Assembly: GCA_965652425.1 (NCBI GenBank)
Contig: CBFGVX010000030.1
Span: 1-32,523, forward strand
Direction of reading: 5' to 3'
DNA: 32,523 nt
From: JANSXG01 sp965652425
GTDB taxonomy: Bacteria > Planctomycetota > Phycisphaerae > Phycisphaerales > UBA1924
Shown: positions 13,963 to 22,126 of the stretch, in pieces
Numbering within the stretch: the first letter of the stretch is position 1
Layout of the letters: the number at the start of each line of letters is the position of its first letter
Made by a program: the position numbers and the translations under genes
The notes under the pieces: model-generated
The model's input: the letters and a program-made list of their open reading frames with translations, nothing else
What the model was told of the DNA's origin: nothing
The model's database searches: none

Positions 13963-14499
13963 ATGCCCAAGCAGCCACGAAACCGTGCCGAACGCCGGAG
14001 CCACGATCCCACGCTCCCCAGCGCGGATGACCACCCGGCGCTCGACATGCTCCCCCGCCCGCTCTTCGTGCTTTCCGCCATGTTCGAGGGCTACCGTCGC
14101 GGTCAGCTCGTTCGCCATGTCCAACTCTCTTCGACCTCGCCTCCCACGGTTTCGGTGGCGCTCCCCAAGGGGCAGCCCATCTCTCCTCTAATCCGTGATT
14201 CCAAGGCCTTTGGCCTGTGCCAAATCCCAGACGACGACGAGTTTCTCGAACGAAAATTCGCGGGCGGCCACCTGTCTGGCTTCGATGAGGGCGGTTCCGA
14301 CCCATTCGATTCTCTGGAGCCGGTCAATGGCACAACCGGGTCGCCCCTCATCGCCCGCTCCCTGATTTGCCTCGACTGCCGCGTCACGATGCACCTTGAT
14401 TTCGAGACCGACTTCGAGCTCTACATCGGCGAGGTGGTCTACTCGTCCGTTAATCAACCCGATGGCGAGCCATTGATCCGCATCGGCCCGCATCGCTGA
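13963..14499 (+). CDS. Flavin-reductase-like FMN-binding split-barrel protein
   Basis: A 178-residue protein resembling the flavin reductase domain family, which binds FMN or FAD in a split beta-barrel and often supplies reduced flavin to oxygenases. Supporting stretches are LSSTSPPTVSVALPKGQPIS, PLIRDSKAFGLCQI (the S..F.lxxL region after the second strand), DEFLERKFAG (the xxxxxKFA segment preceding the flavin loop) and RSLICLDCRVTMHLDFETDF, followed by LYIGEVVYSS (the GEV strand near the C-terminus). The N-terminal 35 residues are basic and low in conservation. The ATG has GGAG about 7 bases upstream. No partner oxygenase is adjacent. The exact cofactor and substrate are unknown. Confidence 0.78.
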   Translation: MPKQPRNRAERRSHDPTLPSADDHPALDMLPRPLFVLSAMFEGYRRGQLVRHVQLSSTSPPTVSVALPKGQPISPLIRDSKAFGLCQIPDDDEFLERKFAGGHLSGFDEGGSDPFDSLEPVNGTTGSPLIARSLICLDCRVTMHLDFETDFELYIGEVVYSSVNQPDGEPLIRIGPHR

Positions 14500-14532
14500 A
14501 CCCGCAATACTGCCGGGGCATCCCACCGGGCC

Positions 14533-14538
14533 TACACT
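14533..14538 (+). promoter_or_regulatory. Candidate -10 element (TACACT) for the amidohydrolase gene
   Basis: GGGCCTACACTCGG ends 8 bases before the ATG at 14547, and no ribosome site is visible between. It is a candidate leaderless start. Confidence 0.4.
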
Positions 14539-14546
14539 CGGCTCTC

Positions 14547-15677
14547 ATGCCCCACCCCTTCACCATGCCAGGATCAGGTGCCCGCCCGGCGTCTCCCGAC
14601 AACCGCTTCGGCATCGACTACCTCGCCGCGGCGGAAGCCCTCGGCCCCCCACCGGTGCCGATCATCGATGCCCACTCGCACATCAACGGGCGCGAGGCCG
14701 CTCGGTTGTACGACCGGGTCCGTCGAGCGTTCGGGGTAACGCATACCTGGTCGCAGACCCAGCTCACCGAAGCCGAGGCGGTTCTTGAGGTCCTCGGCGA
14801 CAGCATCACCTTCGTCGCGATCCCGGACTACATGTCCTCCGATCCTCTGACCGCCCATACAACGGGGTTCTTGGAGGCCCTGGATACCTGGCATGACTTA
14901 GGTGCCCGGCTCGTCAAATTCTGGTGCGGCCCGCGGGGACGGGACATGGGCAAGTCCCTCGGCAACCCGATGCTCATGACGCTCGAATCCGACTGGAGAC
15001 AGCGCCAGATGGAGCGCGCTGCAGAACTCGGGTACGCGTTCATGGTCCACATCGCCGACCCGGACACCTGGTTCGCGACCAAGTACGCCGACAGCTCCTT
15101 CTACGGCACCAAGGAATCGCATTACGAGATGCTGGAGCAACTCGCGGAGACCTACACGCAGCCGTGGCTGCTCGCGCACATGGGCGGCTGGCCGGAGGAC
15201 CTCGCCTTCCTCGACGGGCTTATGTCGCGCCACCCCAACTTTCTTCTCGACACCAGCGCCACCCGCTGGATGGTGCGAGAACTCAGCACGTACCCGTCTG
15301 AGAAACTCATCGCCTTCTTCCGCAAGTTCGAGGGCAGGATCCTCTTCGGCTCCGACATCGTCACGATGGACGCCCACCTTTCCGGCGATCCTGGCCCGCG
15401 GGATATGGGCAAGCAGTCAAACTCGCCCCAGCAGGCCCTCGACCTGTACGCCAGCCGCTACTTCGCGCTGCGCCTGCTCTTTGAAACCGATTACCGGGGC
15501 GAATCGCCCATCGCAGATCCCGATCTTCACATGATCGATCCGAAGCGATACCAGCCGGGCGATGCCCCTCAGATCAAGGGCCACGGCTTTCCGAGCGACA
15601 TGCTGCGAACCCTCTATCGCGGAGCGGTAGAAAACACGCTCGACCGCTGGAAGTCTCAGGCCAACAGCGTCATGTAA
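14547..15677 (+). CDS. Metal-dependent amidohydrolase (amidohydrolase_2 type)
   Basis: A 376-residue TIM-barrel hydrolase of the amidohydrolase superfamily (decarboxylase and lactonase-like branch). The beta-1 metal motif is IIDAHSHING with His43 and His45. Later landmarks are FMVHIADPDTW (the beta-5 His), WLLAHMGGWPED (the beta-6 His), NFLLDTSATRW and RILFGSDIVTMD with the beta-8 catalytic Asp. All the usual metal ligands are thus present. The substrate cannot be named. A Pro/Gly-rich N-terminal stretch of about 35 residues precedes the barrel, and no signal peptide is seen. The gene converges on a lipoprotein gene with only 7 bases between stops, and a second, degenerate member of the same superfamily lies just beyond. 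Confidence 0.87.
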   Translation: MPHPFTMPGSGARPASPDNRFGIDYLAAAEALGPPPVPIIDAHSHINGREAARLYDRVRRAFGVTHTWSQTQLTEAEAVLEVLGDSITFVAIPDYMSSDPLTAHTTGFLEALDTWHDLGARLVKFWCGPRGRDMGKSLGNPMLMTLESDWRQRQMERAAELGYAFMVHIADPDTWFATKYADSSFYGTKESHYEMLEQLAETYTQPWLLAHMGGWPEDLAFLDGLMSRHPNFLLDTSATRWMVRELSTYPSEKLIAFFRKFEGRILFGSDIVTMDAHLSGDPGPRDMGKQSNSPQQALDLYASRYFALRLLFETDYRGESPIADPDLHMIDPKRYQPGDAPQIKGHGFPSDMLRTLYRGAVENTLDRWKSQANSVM

Positions 15678-15684
15678 ACATCGC

Positions 15685-16344
15685 TCAACGCGAGGCGACC
15701 CGGTTCAGCGACGACATCAGCGAGCCGAGTCTGGTTGCACCCTGCGGATCAAGACGAGCGCTGAGCGAACCGTCGAGCACCCCGGAACTGATCCGATCCG
15801 TAAACCCCTCGGTACCGTTGAGAAACCGGACGGTCGCCCCGCGCACCTCTCCACCGAATCGATCGCCACCGGGTTCGACGGTAAAGGTCCGGCTCGGCAA
15901 CAGAAACCCGCCCCCGCCGTACACGCCGACCGCATCGCCCGCAAGAACGATGTGCGTCAGCGTGACATTGGACGCGGAAAACTCGATCGGGGTGCGCCCG
16001 GCCCGGGGGGTCAGGAACAGATGGATATGCAGCAACTGCCCGCCCTCGGGCGCGATCTCCGAGCGGTCCCCGCCAGCGGCGATCGCCTCGATCTGCTCCA
16101 TCGACAGATCGCTGAAGTACAGGTCGGCGGTGTTGCGATCCTGATACCGGTAGACCGCGGTTCGAAAGGATGCCGACAGCCGGGTCGCTTCGGAAGTCGA
16201 GACGATGTCGACCGATGCGGAGCCGCCCGACAGCAGGCCCAGCCCCAGCCCGAATCCGCCGCCCGACCCCGAGCAGCCAGTCAGCAGCAGGGAAAACAGC
16301 GTCAGAACCGTGGCCTTAACGACCAATCCGCACCAGTTCACCAT
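15685..16344 (-). CDS. Putative lipoprotein, unknown function
   Basis: A 219-residue protein with a lipoprotein signal: a hydrophobic segment TVLTLFSLLL ends in the lipobox LLTGC, with Cys24 as the acylated residue. A Gly/Ser-rich linker follows (SGSGGGFGLGLGLLSGG). The mature part is mostly predicted beta strand, with RLSASFRTAVYRYQDRNTAD, LLHIHLFLTP and FTVEPGGDRFGGEVRG. I do not recognise a family. The ATG has GGGAGG about 8 bases upstream, and its first 7 bases overlap the end of the upstream amidohydrolase-like gene, so the two are probably translated from one message. Likely an envelope protein. Confidence 0.75.
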   Translation of the reverse strand: MVNWCGLVVKATVLTLFSLLLTGCSGSGGGFGLGLGLLSGGSASVDIVSTSEATRLSASFRTAVYRYQDRNTADLYFSDLSMEQIEAIAAGGDRSEIAPEGGQLLHIHLFLTPRAGRTPIEFSASNVTLTHIVLAGDAVGVYGGGGFLLPSRTFTVEPGGDRFGGEVRGATVRFLNGTEGFTDRISSGVLDGSLSARLDPQGATRLGSLMSSLNRVASR

Positions 16345-17309
16345 TCCGAATCCTCCCGCTCGTCGGCATCGTTGCCCGCGAGCATGCGGACTGTACCGGA
16401 CTCCCGAAATCCCGCCCGGACGGAACCATCCGAAGACTTGCCGCTGCCCGCCCAGATGTGTCGGATACCCAGCTTGCCCAGCGCATCGCCTTCCACGATC
16501 TGGCGAAGCACTTCACGGGGAACGCGTTCGCCGGAGGTCGATTCGGCATTCACCGAGTAGAGCCGCTCGATCGCACGCTCGGGCGTTTCGCGCGGGAACC
16601 CCGAAGCAAACAGCACCCGGCTCGCAACACCAAACTCGTAGGCGGCGTAGATCGAGCTGCGCAGACGACCCGGCCTCGACGCCGCCGCTGAGATTTCCAC
16701 GAATACATTCCGATGCTTCGCGACCACCGCCAGCGTGTGCTCGATCGGCACGCATCCCAGATCACCGAGAACGATCTTCGCCGACTGCACGGTTTCATCA
16801 TCGCGATGCTCTCGGAGCAGTTCGTCGATCAGCCGGGGGTCTGCGAACGCAAGATCAGAAGCCGGATGGAACATGCCCGGATTCTGGATCATCACCAACA
16901 ATCCCCTCTCGGACGCAGCGCGGAGGACATCCACGAATCGGTCGTCGGTCGGCCGCAGCCCCTGATCAGCCGGCGCGAGCGCGATGCCGATGACCCCTTC
17001 GGTTTCGGCGGCATCATCCACCCGACCAAGCACATCCCTCCCGGTTGCGTCGACACCCAGAATTCCCACGCGTCGATCCGCGTGTTCGGCGATGGCCTGC
17101 AGGATCGGTTCATCGCCGAGCGTGATCCCCAGCCGCGTGCTGGAATAGCCAACCACCGCCGCCACATCAACACAGTTCATGGCCGCTTCGTGAGACGCGA
17201 GCGTCGCCTCTGCCGCGACCCCATCAGATCGGCGATGCCCGTGCGCTGCACCGTGGTCTCCCCAGGGGTCCCGGCCATTCCAGATGCGCGTGCACAGGTC
17301 GATCGTCAT
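16338..17309 (-). CDS. Amidohydrolase-fold protein lacking the metal ligands (probable pseudoenzyme)
   Basis: A 323-residue protein with the strand order of amidohydrolase_2 TIM barrels. The N-terminus is MTIDLCTRIW, the middle has GVIGIALAPADQGLRPTDD and GLLVMIQNPGMFHP, and later come KIVLGDLGCVPIEHTLA, VFVEISAAASRPG and RVLFASGFPRETPERA. The residues expected to bind metal are replaced: DxHxH is DLCTR, the beta-5 His is Gln (MIQNPG), the beta-6 HxGG is DLGC and the beta-8 GSD is ASG. Hydrolytic activity of the usual kind is therefore unlikely. The ATG at 17309 has AAAGGA about 9 bases upstream. It precedes and overlaps the lipoprotein gene, so the pair probably works together, for instance as a binding or regulatory protein. 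That last point is inference. Confidence 0.72.
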   Translation of the reverse strand: MTIDLCTRIWNGRDPWGDHGAAHGHRRSDGVAAEATLASHEAAMNCVDVAAVVGYSSTRLGITLGDEPILQAIAEHADRRVGILGVDATGRDVLGRVDDAAETEGVIGIALAPADQGLRPTDDRFVDVLRAASERGLLVMIQNPGMFHPASDLAFADPRLIDELLREHRDDETVQSAKIVLGDLGCVPIEHTLAVVAKHRNVFVEISAAASRPGRLRSSIYAAYEFGVASRVLFASGFPRETPERAIERLYSVNAESTSGERVPREVLRQIVEGDALGKLGIRHIWAGSGKSSDGSVRAGFRESGTVRMLAGNDADEREDSEW

Positions 17310-17468
17310 GATCCGCGTTCCTTTCGCTTCCGATGCGGAGGGTCAGATAACCCATAGTACCGCCAAGCACGCCCGCACAGAAACCTATCGTCGTTTTCGG
17401 ATTCCTCGGAACAAAGACCGCCTTGGAACGACTAACCTTATTGAGGGCGGGTTTAAGGGCTCGCAGAT

Positions 17469-17490
17469 GCTGTCCTACCCATCGGACAGC
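17469..17490 (+). promoter_or_regulatory. Hairpin in the leader of the TPR-like gene
   Basis: GCTGTCC (17469-17475), an 8-base loop and GGACAGC (17484-17490) form a perfect 7-bp stem 42 bases before the ATG at 17533. It lies in the 223-base divergent gap 17310-17532. That gap also has, on the minus strand, a TACTAT element (17354-17359) that may drive the amidohydrolase-like gene. Role unknown. Confidence 0.3.
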
Positions 17491-17532
17491 CCCGCGGTTG
17501 CTCCAGCCGCCAGCATTCAGGAAAGGCCGTCC

Positions 17533-18636
17533 ATGTCGCTGCGAACCCCACACTCAAGATTCCTCACTCTCGCACTGATCACCGGTCTCTCCACGCCGCT
17601 CGCGCTGGGGCAATCTTCCGACAACAGCGTCTGGTATGGCTCTTCCGGATCCGGTTCCTCACCCGCACCGGCTCCCGCTCCTCAACCCACGCCATCTCCA
17701 AATCCGGCTCCGTCGCACACCCACTCCGGAATCACCATTACCGGGTCCTATGGCCAGCTCTACGGCGGCGGCACCTACTACCCGTTTGGGGGAGGCAGCA
17801 ACCCCATCGTCATCCGCTACGGCAACTACGGACGCAGTTACCCCAGCATGGTCTACGGGCGCTACTACTGGCCCCGTGACTACCGCTACTACCGTCGTTA
17901 CGACTCTCCCGACACATCCACACTCGTCGAACTCGCCCGCCGATACGACCCCGCGCTCATCGGCGCGGATCCGAACGCCGAGCCCCCCACCGCCCGCGAG
18001 CTCGGCGAAGCCGCGCTCCGCGCGGGCCGATACGAGCAGGCGATCACCGAATTCCTCGAAGCCGCGCAGCAGGAACGGCAGGACAACGCCGACAGCGACA
18101 ACCCCACCCGTCAGGCCCAGCGCCTGCTCGGCATCGCCTACGCCGCGGCCAAACAGTTCGACCAAGCGGGAACGCAGCTTTCCGAGGCGTTCGAAGTCGA
18201 TCCGAGTCTCCGCACGCTCCCGATCCGGGGCAATGACCTGTTCCCCAGCGGCCTCGAGCTGAACTCCATCGTCAGCCGCGCTGTGGGCCACGCCCATCGT
18301 CACCCCTCGTACGACTCGTGGTTCACGGTTGCCGTCCTGATGCAGGCCCAAGGCAAGAACGATCTGGCCAACACCATGATCGAACGCGCTGAGGCCGCCA
18401 GAGATGCCGCCAGGCCCGAATCGACCACCCCCCCAGAAGCGCAGAAGGACCGCGACCCGGCCCCGGCCGAACAGGTCCGTCCGAAACCGGCCAAGGAAAC
18501 CGAAGCCGAGCGACTGAAGCGAGAACTCGAGCAGTCCATGGAGCGGATGCTCGAAACCCAGCGCCGGCTTGACGAACTGAAGCGCAAGCAGGCCGAATCC
18601 GACAACTCCGACAAGCAGGAAGCCACCGGCGGCTGA
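17533..18636 (+). CDS. Secreted TPR-like repeat protein with Gly/Tyr-rich N-terminal region
   Basis: A 367-residue exported protein. A signal peptide (SRFLTLALITGLSTPLALGQ) is followed by a Ser/Pro linker and a Gly/Tyr/Arg-rich low-complexity stretch (GQLYGGGTYYPFGGGS, then YWPRDYRYYRRYD). Next is a helical TPR-like pair (about 155-235: ARELGEAALRAGRYEQAITE and AQRLLGIAYAAAKQFDQAG). The last 70 residues are a charged, Pro-rich linker and a coiled coil (ERLKRELEQSMERMLETQRR). The ATG at 17533 starts the signal peptide and has AGGAAAGG upstream; the frame is open to 17284, but without a start signal. TPR modules usually mediate protein contacts; the partner is unknown. It precedes tpiA by 34 bases but tpiA has its own -10-like element. 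Confidence 0.78.
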   Translation: MSLRTPHSRFLTLALITGLSTPLALGQSSDNSVWYGSSGSGSSPAPAPAPQPTPSPNPAPSHTHSGITITGSYGQLYGGGTYYPFGGGSNPIVIRYGNYGRSYPSMVYGRYYWPRDYRYYRRYDSPDTSTLVELARRYDPALIGADPNAEPPTARELGEAALRAGRYEQAITEFLEAAQQERQDNADSDNPTRQAQRLLGIAYAAAKQFDQAGTQLSEAFEVDPSLRTLPIRGNDLFPSGLELNSIVSRAVGHAHRHPSYDSWFTVAVLMQAQGKNDLANTMIERAEAARDAARPESTTPPEAQKDRDPAPAEQVRPKPAKETEAERLKRELEQSMERMLETQRRLDELKRKQAESDNSDKQEATGG

Positions 18637-18658
18637 CGGTCTGAGTGTGCTTGGCGGC

Positions 18659-18664
18659 TATACT
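18659..18664 (+). promoter_or_regulatory. Candidate -10 element (TATACT) for tpiA, leaderless
   Basis: GGCTATACTCGCGCC runs straight into the tpiA ATG, with six bases between the hexamer and the start codon. No Shine-Dalgarno sequence is present. A transcript would be expected to begin at or within a base or two of the ATG. Confidence 0.5.
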
Positions 18665-18670
18665 CGCGCC

Positions 18671-19447
18671 ATGAGCACCCAATCACGAACGCCCATCGTC
18701 GCCGGCAACTGGAAGATGAATCTCAATCGGGACCAGGCCGTGGCCCTTGCCCGGTCGGTGGCCTCCGGTTCCAAGGGCATGCAGTCCGTGGACCGCATCC
18801 TGTTCCCCGCCGCCGTTCACCTCGATGCGGTGCGATACGCGCTGGCCGAAGTCGTAACCGGCGGGGTGCAACTCGGAGCCCAGAACTGCTGGCACGAGCC
18901 CGACGGCGCGTTTACCGGCGAGATCTCGACCGCGATGATCAAGGACCTCGGCTGCGGCTGGCTGCTCACCGGCCATTCCGAACGCCGCCATGTGATCGGC
19001 GAATCCGATGAGCTGGTCAACGCCAAGACCAAGGCAGGCCTCGATGCCGGGCTGGAGGTCATTCTCTGCATCGGCGAAACCCTCGAACAACGGGAATCCG
19101 GCGAGACCGATGCCGTCAACGAGCGTCAACTCCGAGCCGGCCTGAAAGACATCACCCACGACGCCCTGAACCGCCTGGTGATCGCCTACGAACCGGTCTG
19201 GGCGATCGGCACCGGCAAAACCGCGACCCCGGAAGACGCTCAGGCCGCCCACCACGCCGCCCGGAATGTCTTGGAAGACCTGTTCGGCCAGCAACCCGCG
19301 ACGGAGATGCGGATTCTCTACGGCGGGTCGGTCAAGCCCGATAACGCCGCAGATCTCTTCTCCCAGCCCGACATCGACGGCGGGCTCATCGGTGGGGCCT
19401 CGCTGAAGGCCGATTCCTTCCTGGCCATCTGCAACGCCGCGAATTGA
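18671..19447 (+). CDS. tpiA: Triosephosphate isomerase
   Basis: Interconverts glyceraldehyde 3-phosphate and dihydroxyacetone phosphate in glycolysis and gluconeogenesis. The 258-residue TIM barrel has all catalytic residues: Lys15 (GNWKMN), electrophile His102 (TGHSERR) and base Glu174 (AYEPVWAIGTGKT), plus the phosphate loop YGGSVKPDNA and GGLIGGASL. The ATG at 18671 starts the conserved sequence, although no ribosome site precedes it, consistent with a leaderless message. tpiA followed by secG and yicC is an order I associate with planctomycetes and some other bacteria. Confidence 0.97.
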   Translation: MSTQSRTPIVAGNWKMNLNRDQAVALARSVASGSKGMQSVDRILFPAAVHLDAVRYALAEVVTGGVQLGAQNCWHEPDGAFTGEISTAMIKDLGCGWLLTGHSERRHVIGESDELVNAKTKAGLDAGLEVILCIGETLEQRESGETDAVNERQLRAGLKDITHDALNRLVIAYEPVWAIGTGKTATPEDAQAAHHAARNVLEDLFGQQPATEMRILYGGSVKPDNAADLFSQPDIDGGLIGGASLKADSFLAICNAAN

Positions 19448-19482
19448 GAGCAGTCAATCCGACGCGCCACGCGGCTTTGAAG

Positions 19483-19513
19483 TAGAATCCCCTCCCCCAC
19501 CGGAGAGCTCCGG
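19483..19513 (+). promoter_or_regulatory. Candidate secG promoter and leader hairpin
   Basis: TAGAAT (19483-19488) is a -10-like element 35 bases after the tpiA stop. CCGGAG and CTCCGG (19500-19505 and 19508-19513) form a short hairpin in the presumed leader. No clear -35 is seen. Confidence 0.3.
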
Positions 19514-19550
19514 CGGGAGTCAGTGCACCCTTTTGAACCAAGGCCAGACT

Positions 19551-20066
19551 GTGACCATTCTTGCCTCGCAACAACTCTGGATCGGGCTCGGCATCGTCGG
19601 GTTCCTGTTCGTCTCTCTGACGATGATCCTGATCGTTCTGATCCAGAAGCCCCAAGGCGGCGGCCTGTCCGGCGCGTTCGGATCCTCGTCCGATGGCGGC
19701 GCGGGCCAGACGGCCTTCGGCGCGAAAACCGGCGATGTGCTGACCACGATGACGATCACCATCTTCATCGTGTTCCTGCTCTCCGCCGCCGGGCTGAACT
19801 ATGTCATCCGCCCCCCCGCCTCCGTGAACGCCACGCCGGCCGCGATGGGAACCGATCAGACCGGCACCACCCCGGCACCCGCGACGCCAGCCCCCGCCAC
19901 TCCGGCACCTCAGCCGTCGGGTATCAATCCGACCCCGATCGATGGCCCTCCGGGGGGGATGCAGCCCTCTGACCAAGGGACTGCCGAACCGACCCCGCCG
20001 AGCGAGGACACACCCCCTGCCTCCAATCCGCAGGGCGAGTCCGACGACACCAACCCCGAGGGCTGA
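19551..20066 (+). CDS. secG: Preprotein translocase subunit SecG
   Basis: Accessory membrane subunit of the SecYEG channel. Two membrane segments (about 9-29, WIGLGIVGFLFVSLTMILIVL, and 65-85, TMTITIFIVFLLSAA) flank the signature loop IQKPQGGGLSGAFGSSS and GQTAFGAKTGDVLTTMT. A Pro/Thr/Ala-rich acidic tail of about 80 residues then follows. Typical SecG proteins are 70-110 residues, so the tail is an extension, expected to be disordered. The GTG at 19551 is chosen because AAGG lies 7 bases upstream. A TTG at 19533 would add six residues (MNQGQT) and cannot be excluded. Identification is secure, the start less so. Confidence 0.92.
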   Translation: MTILASQQLWIGLGIVGFLFVSLTMILIVLIQKPQGGGLSGAFGSSSDGGAGQTAFGAKTGDVLTTMTITIFIVFLLSAAGLNYVIRPPASVNATPAAMGTDQTGTTPAPATPAPATPAPQPSGINPTPIDGPPGGMQPSDQGTAEPTPPSEDTPPASNPQGESDDTNPEG

Positions 20067-20105
20067 TCCGCCGCGGCGGTGCAGTCGCCTCTACGGAGAT
20101 CCACC

Positions 20106-20996
20106 GTGATCCGAAGCATGACCGGTTTCGGCGATGCCGCCTCCACCGTGGACGGCGTCCACTGCCACCTCGAGGTCCGCTCGCTCAACAACAAGTACTT
20201 CAAGGCGTCCATCCGCCTCCCCGAAGAACTCCAGCATCTGGAGCCGGAGATCGAATCGGGCCTTCGTCGCCGCCTGACCCGCGGCTCGATCGTCTGCACG
20301 ATCAAGATCTCCTCTACAAGCGCAACCGCCGCCCTCGATGTGAATCATCACGCCCTCGAGCGATACATCGAACAGCTCCAGCGCACCAGCCAGGTCGCGA
20401 GCGGCTCCATGTCCATCAGTCTCGGCTCGCTGCTCCACCTGCCCGGAGTTCTGCAGCCCGCTGCGGAAGACGAATCCCACCAGAAGGAAATGCGCACGCA
20501 CATCTCCGCCCTGCTCGACGAGGCCTGCGACCACCTCGTCTCGATGCGCCGTCGAGAGGGGCTCATGCTCATCGAGGATCTGATGGGGCACCACGCCATC
20601 ATCGATGCGCGTCTCGCGACCATCGCCGAGCGGGCTCCGCTCGTCGTCGCCGAGTATCAGGATCGCCTGCGCCAGCGCATCGAAGCGCTGCTCCAAGAAG
20701 TCGGGCGCAAGCTCGAACCCGGCGATTTGATCAAGGAAGTGGCGATCTTCGCCGAGCGCAGCGACATCGCCGAGGAAATCACCCGCCTCGGTGCCCACCT
20801 CGACCAGTTCCGCGAACTGCTCGAAGACGATGATGAGCGCCCGATCGGCCGCACCCTCGACTTCCTGACGCAGGAAATGCTGCGCGAAGCCAACACCATC
20901 GCCAGCAAGAGCTCGGACGCCGACATCAGCCGCGCTATCGTGGAAGTAAAAGGCGCGATCGACCGGATCAAGGAGCAGGTGCAGAACGTAGAGTAA
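20106..20996 (+). CDS. yicC: YicC-family endoribonuclease
   Basis: A 296-residue protein of the YicC/YloC family, reported as RNA endonucleases in E. coli and Bacillus. The N-terminal signature IRSMTGFGDAAS, the EVRSLNNKYFKASIRLP motif and the C-terminal DUF1732 region (about 205-296: EVAIFAERSDIAEEITRLGA, HLDQF, then GRTLDFLTQEMLREANTI and ASKS) are all present. The GTG at 20106 is chosen because family members start with MIRSMTGFG and GGAG lies 6 bases upstream. In many bacteria yicC is followed by gmk; here an APH-fold kinase comes next instead. Confidence 0.94.
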   Translation: MIRSMTGFGDAASTVDGVHCHLEVRSLNNKYFKASIRLPEELQHLEPEIESGLRRRLTRGSIVCTIKISSTSATAALDVNHHALERYIEQLQRTSQVASGSMSISLGSLLHLPGVLQPAAEDESHQKEMRTHISALLDEACDHLVSMRRREGLMLIEDLMGHHAIIDARLATIAERAPLVVAEYQDRLRQRIEALLQEVGRKLEPGDLIKEVAIFAERSDIAEEITRLGAHLDQFRELLEDDDERPIGRTLDFLTQEMLREANTIASKSSDADISRAIVEVKGAIDRIKEQVQNVE

Positions 20997-21034
20997 GTCC
21001 GGCATCACACCGATCCGAAGCGAGGCGCTGAACC

Positions 21035-22126
21035 ATGACCGCGACCCAGAGCCCTCCAAGTACTCCTGCCGCACCGGCAACGGCCTCTGCCCAGACCTAC
21101 GACGCGGCGGAACTGGCCATCGTGCTCTCCCACTACGACCTGGGTGTCGTTCGGTCCATTGCGCAGTTCAAGCGCGGCTCGGCATCCACCCCCAAACTGC
21201 TGATCCGTGCCGAATCCGGGACCTTCGTCCTCAAACGCAGGGCCGCCGGCCCCGATGCACCGGCCCAGGCCCGCTTCGCCCACGAGCTCCAACTCCGCCT
21301 CGGCTCGGCGGGCTTTCCGCTGCCGCAGCTCGTCGGGACACGCTCCTCGAAGCGCAGTCTGCTTGAGTTGGGCGGGCGCATTTACGAACTGTTCCGGTTC
21401 GTCGAAGGCAGCCGCTTCACTGGGTCTCCGGCGCAGTGCGCCGCTTCCGGCTGGGCACTGGCCCTGTTCCACCAGATGGCCGCCGAGGTTGCGGTCACCC
21501 AGTCTCGCAGCGCTCCGAGCTACCACGCCAACCCCGTCACTCCGGCGCACCTTCGTTCGCTCGACGCGGCTCGGCTTCTCGGCGAAAACACGCACGATGC
21601 CGTCGTGCTCGCCCGATCGCTCGCCGATCGGTACGAGCAGGCCGCCGCTCGCGTCGAGTCACTCGGGTTCTCAGACTGGCCCCGCCAGACCATCCACGGC
21701 GACTGGCATCCCGGCAACATGCTCTTCGAGGGGGACCGTCTGGCAGCGGTGATCGACTACGAAACCGCCAGAACCGACGCTCGGTGCGTCGATCTGGCCA
21801 GCGCAGCCCTGCAGAACTCCATGACCACCTCCCCCGGCCATCCTCCCCACTCCTGGCCAGAGAATATCGACCTCGCTCGCTTCAAAGCCACCCTGACCGG
21901 CTACGAACAGTGCATGCAGCAGCGACGCTCCACCCTGGTTTCCACGGCGGAATTGCGGGCTTTGCCCGACCTGATGATCGAATCGCTGATCGCCGAAGCC
22001 GCCGCCCCGATCGCCTCTACCGGGCGGTTCGGCGATCACGGGGCCTTCAGCGTCCTCCGGATGGTGGACCGAAAAGCCGGGTGGATTCTCGGAAACTCCT
22101 CGAATCTGGCGTCGGTACTGGACTAA
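21035..22126 (+). CDS. APH-fold phosphotransferase (homoserine kinase type II-like)
   Basis: A 363-residue member of the aminoglycoside phosphotransferase/choline kinase superfamily. The N-lobe has the ATP-binding Lys in GTFVLKRRA. The Brenner motif is IHGDWHPGNMLF, with catalytic Asp223 and Asn228, and the metal-binding Asp241 is in VIDYETA. This order is as in type II homoserine kinases, fructosamine kinases and antibiotic kinases. Its chromosomal housekeeping context argues against an acquired resistance gene. The true substrate is not visible. The N-terminal 20 residues are Ala/Pro/Ser-rich and probably disordered. ATG start at 21035, with a weak GAGG upstream. Confidence 0.82.
   Translation: MTATQSPPSTPAAPATASAQTYDAAELAIVLSHYDLGVVRSIAQFKRGSASTPKLLIRAESGTFVLKRRAAGPDAPAQARFAHELQLRLGSAGFPLPQLVGTRSSKRSLLELGGRIYELFRFVEGSRFTGSPAQCAASGWALALFHQMAAEVAVTQSRSAPSYHANPVTPAHLRSLDAARLLGENTHDAVVLARSLADRYEQAAARVESLGFSDWPRQTIHGDWHPGNMLFEGDRLAAVIDYETARTDARCVDLASAALQNSMTTSPGHPPHSWPENIDLARFKATLTGYEQCMQQRRSTLVSTAELRALPDLMIESLIAEAAAPIASTGRFGDHGAFSVLRMVDRKAGWILGNSSNLASVLD

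Noticed and set aside
21035..22126. Aminoglycoside resistance gene
   Set aside because: The fold is shared by many metabolic kinases. The gene sits in a housekeeping series with no mobile element and no resistance-specific features.
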